A DNA stretch of 64,000 nt from Rhodopirellula baltica (lineage in GTDB: Bacteria > Planctomycetota > Planctomycetia > Pirellulales > Pirellulaceae): contig PPHI01000048.1 of NCBI GenBank assembly GCA_002901265.1, forward strand, positions 124,001 to 188,000, written 5' to 3'. This document shows positions 8,633 to 17,534 of this stretch, piece after piece. Position numbers and translations under genes: made by a program. The notes below the pieces were generated by a model, which saw only the letters and a program-made list of their open reading frames with translations, had not been told where the DNA came from and searched no databases. The stretch's first letter is position 1. Every line of letters starts with the position of its first letter.

Positions 8633-9745
8633 ATGCCCCCCGCGATCATACTGATCATCTACTGCGTCCTCATCACGCTCGCTTCGCTGTTCGGCGGACG
8701 ATTAGCGACGTTGCTGAAGATGACGCACCTCCGCACGCAGCTTTTGATGAGCGGCGTGGGCGGATTGATGTTGGGCATCGCGATGCTGCATTTGCTGCCC
8801 CACGGCGGTGAAATCCTTGGCTCGCATCGCGACGCTGGTTTCGCGGCCTTGGTCGGCATGGTCGCAATGTTTCTGCTGATCCGACTGTTCCATACCCACG
8901 ATCACGAACTGCCGATCACCCCGGCAGACCACGTCGAATGTGGCGATCACGACCATTCGGACCATGATCACGATGTTCATCGACACGATCATGAGCCAGA
9001 AAGCCATGACTTGCATCGCCACGACCACGGCTCGCATAGCCACTGTGCCCACCACCACAGCCATCACCATCATGGCAACGCGTACGGTTGGGCAGGCGTG
9101 TTTATTGGCATGGCACTTCACACACTCGTCGACGGCATTGCGTTGGCAAGCAGCGTCCTCGCTGACTCCTCACACACCGCGTGGCTGAGCCTCAGTGGGT
9201 TGGGGACGTTTCTGGCAATCTTGGTGCACAAACCGCTCGATGCGTTTGCGATCACCTCAGTAATGAACAAACAGAAATGGTCTTTCAACGCACAAGACAT
9301 TGCCAGCATCTTGTTTTCCTTGGCCTGTCCGGTCGGTGCGGCCGTGTTTTACCTTGGTTTTGATTACCTGACTGGGGACCCGAGGGTGCTTGGCTGGGGA
9401 TTGACGGTATCGGCCGGATTCTTCATCGGAATCGCCCTGGCGGATATCCTCCCAGAGGTCGCTTTCCACGACCATGACCGAGGCAAATTAACGGCGATGT
9501 TTCTATTCGGGATCACGACCGCGTTTGCGATTGAGAATCTACCTGGGCATGATCACAGCAGCCACGCGCCAGAACAGCCAAATCCGGCTACAGTTGAAGC
9601 GGCGGATGACGCCACCGCGATGGTGCCATTGATGTCGCCTTACAGCCCGCACCACTCCATCAGCGGGGAAGCGGGGAGCACCGTCATGAGGCATGCCGAT
9701 TCCGACAACCAGGGCAGATCTCCACTGGTAAAAGCGACGTTTTGA
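8633..9745 (+). CDS. ZIP-family divalent metal transporter with a long His-rich loop
   Basis: A 370-residue membrane protein. Three N-terminal helices (about 2-20, 35-55, 65-87) are followed by a loop at about 89-150 very rich in His and Asp, then the ZIP signature HTLVDGIALAS from about 162 and the partner motif HKPLDAFAI near 199, which supply the metal site in this family. Three more helices follow, then an unusual hydrophilic tail of about 60 residues. ZIP proteins usually move zinc or iron into the cytoplasm. The second signature has HKPLD where many ZIPs have HExPE, so metal preference may differ. No Fur- or Zur-like box was recognised upstream. Confidence 0.88.
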   Translation: MPPAIILIIYCVLITLASLFGGRLATLLKMTHLRTQLLMSGVGGLMLGIAMLHLLPHGGEILGSHRDAGFAALVGMVAMFLLIRLFHTHDHELPITPADHVECGDHDHSDHDHDVHRHDHEPESHDLHRHDHGSHSHCAHHHSHHHHGNAYGWAGVFIGMALHTLVDGIALASSVLADSSHTAWLSLSGLGTFLAILVHKPLDAFAITSVMNKQKWSFNAQDIASILFSLACPVGAAVFYLGFDYLTGDPRVLGWGLTVSAGFFIGIALADILPEVAFHDHDRGKLTAMFLFGITTAFAIENLPGHDHSSHAPEQPNPATVEAADDATAMVPLMSPYSPHHSISGEAGSTVMRHADSDNQGRSPLVKATF

Positions 9746-9905
9746 AGAGGATTCGTCGCCCGACGCGAACCTCGGTTGCCGCGATTGAATTTACGACCTA
9801 TGACCCATTGAAGATCCAAGGATCGGTTCGATTCGGTGATCGACCGACGCCTTATCAGTGGCGTGATTCACTCAACTACACCAGCCAGCAAGCCTGCACT
9901 TTACC

Positions 9906-11156
9906 ATGTCTCGTTTTTCAGCGCGTCCGCCCCGACGTCCTTCAAACCGTCGAAACGCATTCACGCTCGTCGAATTGCTAGTGGTGATCGCGATCATCGG
10001 CATCCTTGTCGGGCTACTGTTACCAGCCGTCCAAGCCGCACGTGAGGCCGCCCGGCGAATGAGCTGCAGCAACAACTTCAAACAGTTGGGATTGGCGCTG
10101 CATAACTACCACTCTGCTTACAAAAAACTGCCGATGTACAAGGGCGGCACCTGGTCCAACGGTTCAGACGGCTCAGACAACAAAGACAACCGGATGGATC
10201 TGTCGGTCTGGGTTGGCATCACGCCGTTTCTTGAGCAACAAGGACTCTGGGACCAGATCTCCAGCCCCAATACGAAGCAATACGACTCGGACACCATTCG
10301 CACGCCGCCGTGGCCCCCAATGGGACCGCCGACCTCACAAGCCAATTACCCGCCATGGCGAACTGAGATTCCGGCGATGCGTTGCCCAAGTGACCCGGGA
10401 GTGGGGATACCGGCGTATGGCCGCACGAACTATGCGACATGTCTTGGCGATTCGGCTTGGGCGATGGACCAGGGGAACTTTCAACAGTCCAACTTTGTCC
10501 TGGTAAAAAACATTTCGGCTGCGATCGCAATGGAGACCAACTCCAGCTGTCGTGGGCCATTCATCGCGCGGCGAGAAACTCGATTCCGCGACATCATCGA
10601 CGGACTTTCCAACACGATTTTTGCTGCGGAAATCACCACCGACCTGGGTGACCGTGACCGCCGAACGATTGCGGCGATTCAAAACGAATCGGTCGAAATT
10701 CGGGATGAGCCGGATCACTGTGAACACCAAAACTACTTGGACCAATCGCGTCCCGGTTTTTGGTCCGATGGCACCAATGGAGTGGCTCCAACGCTTGCCG
10801 CTTTCGATTCCGGCCGTGGTTTTCGGTGGGCGTCCGGTGGAACATCCTTCACCGGGATGAACACGATTCTGCCTCCGAACAAAGAGATCTGTCTCGGTGG
10901 CGACGGAACTGGCGATGCTTCGTCGATGGGTGTCGCTCCGCCAAGCAGTCGCCACGTCGGCGGTGTGCATGTGATGTTTGGCGACGGGTCAATCAACTTT
11001 ATCACCGATTCGATCGAAGCGGGTGACATCCACCACACCAACGTCTGGAGCGGCGGTACCGGCCGTTCCGTCGTCGGCTCACAAAGCCCCTATGGCTTGT
11101 GGGGTGCACTCGGCACCCGAGCGTCCGGCGAAGTGATCACGGAAAAGTTCAACTAA
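9906..11156 (+). CDS. DUF1559 protein with prepilin-type N-terminus
   Basis: A 416-residue protein of the DUF1559 family, found in many copies in planctomycete genomes and of unknown function. Residues about 17-40 form a prepilin/pseudopilin leader ([20 protein letters not shown]) with the usual Glu after the cleavage site. The next segment has the family signature ([16 protein letters not shown], then [13 protein letters not shown]). The C-terminus has the H-x9-DG motif ([16 protein letters not shown]). It probably assembles as, or attaches to, a type II secretion or pilus-like structure. It stands alone, with a strong terminator 26 bp after its stop. Confidence 0.92.
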   Translation: MSRFSARPPRRPSNRRNAFTLVELLVVIAIIGILVGLLLPAVQAAREAARRMSCSNNFKQLGLALHNYHSAYKKLPMYKGGTWSNGSDGSDNKDNRMDLSVWVGITPFLEQQGLWDQISSPNTKQYDSDTIRTPPWPPMGPPTSQANYPPWRTEIPAMRCPSDPGVGIPAYGRTNYATCLGDSAWAMDQGNFQQSNFVLVKNISAAIAMETNSSCRGPFIARRETRFRDIIDGLSNTIFAAEITTDLGDRDRRTIAAIQNESVEIRDEPDHCEHQNYLDQSRPGFWSDGTNGVAPTLAAFDSGRGFRWASGGTSFTGMNTILPPNKEICLGGDGTGDASSMGVAPPSSRHVGGVHVMFGDGSINFITDSIEAGDIHHTNVWSGGTGRSVVGSQSPYGLWGALGTRASGEVITEKFN

Positions 11157-11181
11157 TCGCAATCAAGCGACCTTCAGTGCA

Positions 11182-11215
11182 ACGGATCGGTCCCAGGTGG
11201 GTCGGTCCGTTTTTT
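11182..11215 (+). terminator. Rho-independent terminator after the DUF1559 gene
   Basis: A 12-bp stem (11182-11193 with 11199-11210), including three G-U pairs when written as RNA, encloses a 5-nt loop and runs into six T residues at 11210-11215. It begins 26 bp after the stop codon of the DUF1559 gene. Confidence 0.8.
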
Positions 11216-11399
11216 ATTGGTTTGCTTGTCGGCATCCGTACAAATGATCCCGAAATACGCTTGTCTTGACCAGTTTCTGGGAGGCCGATTTGAGGCCGGA
11301 AATGCCGGGGGTGTGCCTGCTGTTTGGGGCCGGTCTGTGTTAGGATGAAACCACCGTTTCACCCGCGCGGAATTGCCACCAAGGAGGACTTCCCACACC

Positions 11400-14300
11400 A
11401 TGTCGGATCTCGTCACGGAACCAGCCAACACACGCCCTTTCGTCCACCTCCACTGCCACAGCCACTACAGCTTGCTGGACGGTGCCAGCGATATCAAGCG
11501 GCTGGTCAATCGGGCGGTCGACCATGGGATGAACGCGCTAGCCTTGACCGATCACGGCAACTTGCACGGTGCGTTGGAGTTCTACCGAACCTGCAAAGAC
11601 GCTGGCATCAACCCGATCATCGGGTACGAAGCCTACATCGCGCCGGGAAGTCGCTTCGAAAAAGGCGGTGCGAGCAGCAGTAAAGACGCGAGCTATCACC
11701 TGACACTGCTCGCCAAGAACGTCACCGGTTTCAAGAACCTGATCAAGCTTGCCAGTGTGGCGTCGCTGGAAGGCTTTTACTTCAAACCGCGGATCGACAA
11801 AGAGATCCTGGAAACGTTCAACGAAGGGTTGATCTGCCTTTCGGGCTGCGTCAGCAGCGAATTCAGCCGCGCGGTGATGAAGGGCACCGATACCGAAGAG
11901 GCCGAAAAGGAGGCGATGGGGATCGCCAGTTGGTTCCATAAAATCTTCGATGATCGCTATTTCATCGAAGTGATGAACAACGGTTTGGACATCCAACGAA
12001 TGCAGCTGGAAGGCGCCGTCGACATCGCGAAAAAGATGGGCCTGCCACTCGTCGCGACCAGCGATTGCCACTACGTCAATCAAGAGGATGCCGAAGCACA
12101 AGACATCATGTTGTGCATCAACACCGGGCGATTCCGTACGGACACCTCACGGATGAAAATGGAGAACGATCAGTTCTTCTTGCGTAGCCCCGAACAGATG
12201 TACGAGCACTTCCCACAGATGGAAGATGCTGTCGCGCGCAGCCAAGAGATTGCCAACACGGTCGACATCGACCTGCAGCTCGGCAAATACTACTTCCCAA
12301 ATTTCGAATGCCCGGAAAACAAGCCGCCCATCGATTACCTGCGTGAGCTTTGCATCGAAGGCTTGATGGAGCGGTACGAAGGCGATGACACACGGATCAT
12401 CGACGGCGAATTGTCCGAAGAGGTGATCGCGCGTTTGAATCGCGAATTGGGCGTCATCGAAAAGCTCAACTACCCGACGTACTTCTTGATCGTTTGGGAC
12501 TTTGTGGTCCACGCCCGCCGCAGTGGCATTTCCGCGACTGCTCGGGGTAGCGGTGTCGGCGCGTTAGTGTGTTACGCGCTGTATCTCTCGCACGTCTGTC
12601 CGCTGCGATATGACTTGCTGTTTGAACGGTTCCTCGACGAAAGCCGTACGGAGCCACCCGATATCGATATCGACTTCGAAAAAGAACGGCGCGTCGAAGT
12701 CATCGAATACGTGAAAGAGCGTTATGGCGCCGACAATGTCTGCCAGATCGGGACGTTCGGAACCCTGGCTGCCCGCGCGGCGATCAAAGACACCGGCCGT
12801 GCACTCGGGATCCCACTTGCCCGCGTGAACCAAATCACCGAAATGGTTCCCGACGAGTTGAAGATCACGATCAAGAAGTCGCTGGAAAAAAGCGCCGACT
12901 TGAAACAGACCTACGACGGCGACCCCGAAATCCGCGAGTTGCTAGACCTGGCGATGAAAATCGAAGGTCTCGCCAGGAACGTCGGTACGCACGCGGCGGC
13001 GGTTGTGATCGCCGACAAGGCGCTCTCCGAATACGTCCCACTAACACGCGTCCCTGGTAAGCAAGACGTCATCACGCAATGGTCGATGGGTGACGTCGAA
13101 GCCAGCGGTCTGTTGAAGATGGACTTCCTGGGGCTTCGCAACTTAACGATGCTCAGCCGCTCGGTCATTCTGGTCAAACAGACGACCGGAAAAACGATCG
13201 ATCCGCTGAAGTTCCCGCTCGACGACAAAGAGACGTATGCGCTGCTTCAACGTGGTGAAACGAAAGGTGTGTTCCAGTTGGAATCGGGAGGTATCCGTGA
13301 CCTTCTGACGCGGATGAAGCCCGACTCGTTCCACGACATCATCGCGACCGCCGCACTGTACCGTCCCGGACCGCTGGAAGGCGGGATGGTCGACGACTAT
13401 GTCAATATCAAGCACGGTCGCCAAGAAGCCGAGTACAAACACCCCGTACTCGAAGAGATCCTGTCGGAAACCAACAGTGTGATGGTTTACCAAGAACAGG
13501 TGATGCGGATTCTGAACCGTCTTGGCGGGGTACCGCTGGCGAAAGCGTATACCTGTATTAAGGCGATCAGTAAAAAGAAAGAAGCACTGATCAACCAGAA
13601 CCAAGAAGTCTTCTTGAAGGGCGCCGTTGAAGCCGGCCTGAGCCAAAAAGACGCCGAAGACATCTGGAACCTGATCGTCAAGTTCGCCGGATACGGCTTT
13701 AACAAATCGCACAGTACCGCGTACGCACTGGTCGCTTACCAAACCGCGTATCTGAAAACGCACTATCCGGTCGAGTTCATGGCGTCGCTGTTGTGCAGCG
13801 ATATCGACGGCCGAAACTTCAAACGCAAAGACGCGTTGATCGAGCACATGGAAGACTGCGATCGAATGGGGATCGAAGTCGTTCCCGCTTGCGTCAACCA
13901 CTCCGAAAAAGACTTTAGCGTCGCCGACGGACGTATCCACTTTGCACTTTCGGCGATCAAATCCTGTGGTGGTTCCACCGCGGTTACGATCGAACAGGAA
14001 CGCAAAAAGAACGGCCCATACAAGGACATCTTCGACTTCTGTGAACGAGTCGACTTGCAGGCCTGTAACAAGTCCGCGATCGAAACGCTGATCAAAGCGG
14101 GCGCGATGGACTGCTTTGGTGCAAAACGAAGCCAGCTTGCTGCGGTGATCGAAAAAGCGATCCAAGCCGGAATCGCAGTTCAAGCGGATAAGAAAAGCGG
14201 CCAAGCGAGTCTCTTCGGTGCGTTCGAAGAAGACGCGGCGGCAGACGTCAAGCCGACCTTGCCTGACATGGACGAATGGCCGGATCGCGAAAAACTGAGC

Positions 14301-14945
14301 AACGAGAAAGAGGTCCTCGGTTACTACCTCGATTCACACCCGCTTGCCGAATTCGAACAACGACTCGCCACCTTCCGCACACACCAAACCGACGGCCTTT
14401 CCGATATCCCAGACCGCGGTGAAGTCATCCTTGGCGGCATGATCAGTTCGATCAAAATCGCGCACACCAAAAACCCAAAAGCGGGACAGCCATCGAAGTA
14501 CGCGAACTTTGACCTGGAAGACATGCAAGGCGCGATCCGCTGCATCCTCTGGCCACGTAACTTTGCCGATCACGGTGAAAAGGTCCAACCGGATGCCGTC
14601 GTGCTCGCCAAAGGAAAAATCGACCGTCGAGGCGGCGGCGACGAAGCCAACTTGGTGATCGACGAACTGATCCCGATCGACGACCTGGACAACCGCTACA
14701 CGCACGGAATGCGAATTCTGTTGGAAGAAGCCAAACACGAGCCACAAACGTTGAAGCTGCTCCGCGAAATTCTTCGTGGCTATCCAGGCAACCAGGAAGT
14801 GTTGTTCAACATGCGTCTCAACGAAGGCGAAACGGTACACTTGAAGTCGAGCATGAAAGTGCACGTCACTCCGGAAATGCGTACGCGTTTGGATGACTTG
14901 CTGGGATCGGGATGTTACCGCTTGATGATGAGCAAGCCACGTTAA
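11400..14945 (+). CDS. dnaE: DNA polymerase III alpha subunit DnaE
   Basis: The replicative polymerase subunit, about 1181 residues from the ATG at 11400, which has AAGGAGG at 11381-11387 as ribosome site. The PHP domain is at the N-terminus (FVHLHCHSHYSLLDG, ALTDHGNLHGALEFY). The polymerase core has the aspartate motif PDIDIDF near residue 420, GRVEG-type loops and YRPGPLEGGM near 655. The finger domain contains GYGFNKSHSTAYA near 770, and an OB fold begins near 1015 (VILGGMISSIKIAHTKN). All metal-binding residues I can place in the PHP domain look intact, so proofreading-type activity is possible. It converges with the TonB-receptor gene across a perfect hairpin. Confidence 0.98.
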   Translation: MSDLVTEPANTRPFVHLHCHSHYSLLDGASDIKRLVNRAVDHGMNALALTDHGNLHGALEFYRTCKDAGINPIIGYEAYIAPGSRFEKGGASSSKDASYHLTLLAKNVTGFKNLIKLASVASLEGFYFKPRIDKEILETFNEGLICLSGCVSSEFSRAVMKGTDTEEAEKEAMGIASWFHKIFDDRYFIEVMNNGLDIQRMQLEGAVDIAKKMGLPLVATSDCHYVNQEDAEAQDIMLCINTGRFRTDTSRMKMENDQFFLRSPEQMYEHFPQMEDAVARSQEIANTVDIDLQLGKYYFPNFECPENKPPIDYLRELCIEGLMERYEGDDTRIIDGELSEEVIARLNRELGVIEKLNYPTYFLIVWDFVVHARRSGISATARGSGVGALVCYALYLSHVCPLRYDLLFERFLDESRTEPPDIDIDFEKERRVEVIEYVKERYGADNVCQIGTFGTLAARAAIKDTGRALGIPLARVNQITEMVPDELKITIKKSLEKSADLKQTYDGDPEIRELLDLAMKIEGLARNVGTHAAAVVIADKALSEYVPLTRVPGKQDVITQWSMGDVEASGLLKMDFLGLRNLTMLSRSVILVKQTTGKTIDPLKFPLDDKETYALLQRGETKGVFQLESGGIRDLLTRMKPDSFHDIIATAALYRPGPLEGGMVDDYVNIKHGRQEAEYKHPVLEEILSETNSVMVYQEQVMRILNRLGGVPLAKAYTCIKAISKKKEALINQNQEVFLKGAVEAGLSQKDAEDIWNLIVKFAGYGFNKSHSTAYALVAYQTAYLKTHYPVEFMASLLCSDIDGRNFKRKDALIEHMEDCDRMGIEVVPACVNHSEKDFSVADGRIHFALSAIKSCGGSTAVTIEQERKKNGPYKDIFDFCERVDLQACNKSAIETLIKAGAMDCFGAKRSQLAAVIEKAIQAGIAVQADKKSGQASLFGAFEEDAAADVKPTLPDMDEWPDREKLSNEKEVLGYYLDSHPLAEFEQRLATFRTHQTDGLSDIPDRGEVILGGMISSIKIAHTKNPKAGQPSKYANFDLEDMQGAIRCILWPRNFADHGEKVQPDAVVLAKGKIDRRGGGDEANLVIDELIPIDDLDNRYTHGMRILLEEAKHEPQTLKLLREILRGYPGNQEVLFNMRLNEGETVHLKSSMKVHVTPEMRTRLDDLLGSGCYRLMMSKPR

Positions 14946-14946
14946 A

Positions 14947-14975
14947 CGGCCGTGATCCGGTACGAATCACGGCCG
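14947..14975. terminator. Bidirectional hairpin between convergent dnaE and the TonB receptor
   Basis: A perfect 10-bp inverted repeat (14947-14956 with 14966-14975) with a 9-nt loop sits 2 bp after the dnaE stop and 30 bp from the stop of the opposite gene. There is no T run, so termination strength is uncertain, but the position between two convergent genes fits. Confidence 0.6.
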
Positions 14976-15004
14976 CTTGCGACAGACAGAATTGAACGCG
15001 TGTT

Positions 15005-17368
15005 TTAGAGCGAGTACTGGTATCCGAAGACCGCGTTGAAACCGGGGCCGTCAACACCGCTTCCCAAGACACGGAAGTATTTGTCGGTGATGTTTTCCAG
15101 CGACAAGGATACTTGGTGCTGGTTGCTCTGACCAAAACTTCGACCGGTTCGCAGGTTCAACGTCGCATAGCCGGGTGTGCCTCCGGCGATGAAGCGAACG
15201 TCGCCAAGGTTGGATTCGCTGTAGCGATCCGCTCGATCAACCATCCAAGTGTAAACGTCCACATAGCCGTTGTTGCTGGGCTCGGTCACACGCAGTCCCA
15301 GGATGCCTTGTGTTGGCGGCACCCGTGAGATGAAGTCATTGGCGGTGGTGATCTCGCCATACGTGTAATAGAAATTGCCGTACAACGCGATGTTGCGATC
15401 AATCAGGTACTGTCCGGCCAACTCGGTACCGTTCAAGTAAGCTTCTTGGTTGGTCAAGAATCGCTCTCCGCCGATCACTTCACGTGAAATGAAGCTGTCA
15501 AAGTCGGTCCAGAATTCAGTGACTTGCAATCGCAATCGGTCGTAGTTGAATTTCAATCCGATTTCGTACGTCTTGCTATGCTCCGGTTCGACGTTCAAGT
15601 TCCCAACCAACGGTGTGGACTGGCCGTTCTGCAAAAACGTTTTGTTCGCGGTCAAATCGTCGATCGTTGGAGCGCGAAAACCTTCGTAGTACCCACCGAC
15701 CAATCGAACGTCGTCGTTCAAACGGTACGACAATCCCAGGTTCGCGATCCAGTCTTGGTAGCTACGTTGAAAATGGGTTTCACCAATCGTGTCAAAGTTT
15801 GGCGTCGCCGAAACGTTGATGTTCTCGTAGCGAACCGAAGTTGTCGCATCTAAACGCTCTGTCAGCGGCACATACCAAGAACTGTAGACGCCAACGCGAT
15901 CCGCTTTCGCGTCATCGGGATACTGTGGATCAACGGTCGTCGGTGTCGCCCCGGGGTTGTTGGGATTGTCGATACGAACACGCTGCGAATTGATTGACTC
16001 GTTGTAGTAATCCATGCCGTAGGTCAAACGGCCGTAGTCGTCGAGGTTCTTGCCGAAGGAAACCGTCGTGCCCCACCCCAGATCGTCAAACTCACCAATT
16101 TCGCGTCGGGTGATCGTCGCAGCGGGATCGTTTCCGCTGTAACGATCAACAACCGTCGCTTCTTTGGTTCGCGAACCAGACACCGTGACGGAATATGAAT
16201 CTGCCAACAGCGCATCATCCGGCAGCAAGCCTTCCAATCGGCCATAGATCAAATCGCGTTGCTGCGGATCGAAGTAGGTCGGCCGCTGTGTGGGAACGGT
16301 CCCATCACTCGCCGGGCCGAGCACGAAAGGCAAAAAACGATCGCTGCGGGCGAGGTCATATTGCTCGAAGTGTTGCATCGCAAATGTAAACAGATGATTC
16401 TCCGTCAACATCCGTTGCAGTTTCAGATCGCCGGAATACTGCTTGTAGTCTGTTCCCGGCTGACGTCCGAAATCGCCACCGCGATCAAGTTGCCCGACAT
16501 CGAGGTACGAGATGCCGCCAGTGATACCGGTCGCACCAGACCAACCACTGAACCCGGTCCGAGTGTAGGAAGACGCCTCGGCGGTGCTGTAGGTCTGCGT
16601 GAACATCGGGCTGAAGTAGTTGCCACGCAGCGGATCGGCTGACCGAGTGACGACGTTGATCACACCGCCCATCGCGTCGCTGCCCCAGAGCGCAGAATCG
16701 GCCCCACGGATAATCTCGATGTGGTCGATCGACCCGGGATCGATCGTTGCCGCATACTGGTTTGGTCCTGGTCGCAGGATGCTGGTGTTCATCCGGATGC
16801 CGTCAACCAAAATCAAAATCTGTTGGCCGGTCAAACCACGAATGAACGGCGATAATTGTCCGTTTCCGGTTTGCTGCAACATCACGCCGACTTCGTTTTG
16901 CAGCGCCCGGTACATGGTTGTCGCTTGGCGGCGGTCCAACTCCGCTCGATCCGCGATCGATCCCATTCGTGGCGAATCAAACAGACTCGTTTGATTGCGA
17001 TCGATACTGTTCAGGCCGGTCGGATTGCTCATCGATCCGCCGAACATCTGCTCGGACAACGATTCAAATGACTCGCTGAACGGAGCATCCGAATCGAAGT
17101 TAAAGTTGCTCGAAGGATTGAACGTTGTCGACTGATTCGATCCGAGTGATGAAGTCCCGCCACTGCCTTCGGTGGGTTGCTCGGCCGAATTCGATTCGTC
17201 CATCGTATCGGGTGGACGAACGACGATCTCGGGAAGCGTCAAGTCATCCTGCTGCAGCGCCGCGGCGAGCTGCACACGGGCTGGGTTGTTCTCATGCGGC
17301 TGATCTGCCAACAAGGTGCCGCAAAACGCTTGGCACCCCGCCAATGCTAGCAATGAAATCCGTTTCAT
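15005..17368 (-). CDS. TonB-dependent outer-membrane receptor
   Basis: About 787 residues from the ATG that gives a signal peptide (MKRISLLALAGCQAFCG); a start 27 bases further upstream would mask it. A TonB-box-like LPEIVV follows near residue 45. The plug domain contains QQILILVDGIRMN and IEIIRGADSALWGSDAMGGVINV, standard for the family. The beta-barrel fills the rest, ending in aromatic-rich strands (FGYQYSL). These receptors import siderophores, cobalamin or glycans with energy from TonB-ExbBD; the substrate cannot be told from sequence. The closest known type by eye is the FepA/BtuB group with short plug. It lies downstream of the DUF1592 gene on the same strand with a 166-bp gap. Confidence 0.9.
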   Translation of the reverse strand: MKRISLLALAGCQAFCGTLLADQPHENNPARVQLAAALQQDDLTLPEIVVRPPDTMDESNSAEQPTEGSGGTSSLGSNQSTTFNPSSNFNFDSDAPFSESFESLSEQMFGGSMSNPTGLNSIDRNQTSLFDSPRMGSIADRAELDRRQATTMYRALQNEVGVMLQQTGNGQLSPFIRGLTGQQILILVDGIRMNTSILRPGPNQYAATIDPGSIDHIEIIRGADSALWGSDAMGGVINVVTRSADPLRGNYFSPMFTQTYSTAEASSYTRTGFSGWSGATGITGGISYLDVGQLDRGGDFGRQPGTDYKQYSGDLKLQRMLTENHLFTFAMQHFEQYDLARSDRFLPFVLGPASDGTVPTQRPTYFDPQQRDLIYGRLEGLLPDDALLADSYSVTVSGSRTKEATVVDRYSGNDPAATITRREIGEFDDLGWGTTVSFGKNLDDYGRLTYGMDYYNESINSQRVRIDNPNNPGATPTTVDPQYPDDAKADRVGVYSSWYVPLTERLDATTSVRYENINVSATPNFDTIGETHFQRSYQDWIANLGLSYRLNDDVRLVGGYYEGFRAPTIDDLTANKTFLQNGQSTPLVGNLNVEPEHSKTYEIGLKFNYDRLRLQVTEFWTDFDSFISREVIGGERFLTNQEAYLNGTELAGQYLIDRNIALYGNFYYTYGEITTANDFISRVPPTQGILGLRVTEPSNNGYVDVYTWMVDRADRYSESNLGDVRFIAGGTPGYATLNLRTGRSFGQSNQHQVSLSLENITDKYFRVLGSGVDGPGFNAVFGYQYSL

Positions 17369-17534
17369 TAGTCTTCCGATGGTTTCACCGCGCATTTGCC
17401 ATCGCGACTGAGCTAGGCTCAGCGCAGTGAATGGGTCTCATCGGTTGAGTTCGGTACAAAGAAACGTTTCCTTCACGACATTCAATTTGACCGACAAAGT
17501 TTGCCAATTGTCGTGATGTCGACAGTGATGAAGC

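Noticed and set aside
8940-9085. Repeated CAC/CAT/GAC triplets resembling a tandem repeat or CRISPR
   Set aside because: This is the His/Asp-rich coding segment of the ZIP transporter, without regular repeat length or spacers.
8702-9121. Minus-strand Met/Val-rich 139-codon frame
   Set aside because: It is the complement of the His-rich loop: CAT and CAC codons read in reverse give Met and Val runs.
13143-14204. Long minus-strand frame (353 codons) opposite dnaE
   Set aside because: It mirrors a highly conserved gene on the other strand, and its product (Phe/Val/Asp-rich, no motifs) is typical of antisense frames in GC-rich DNA.
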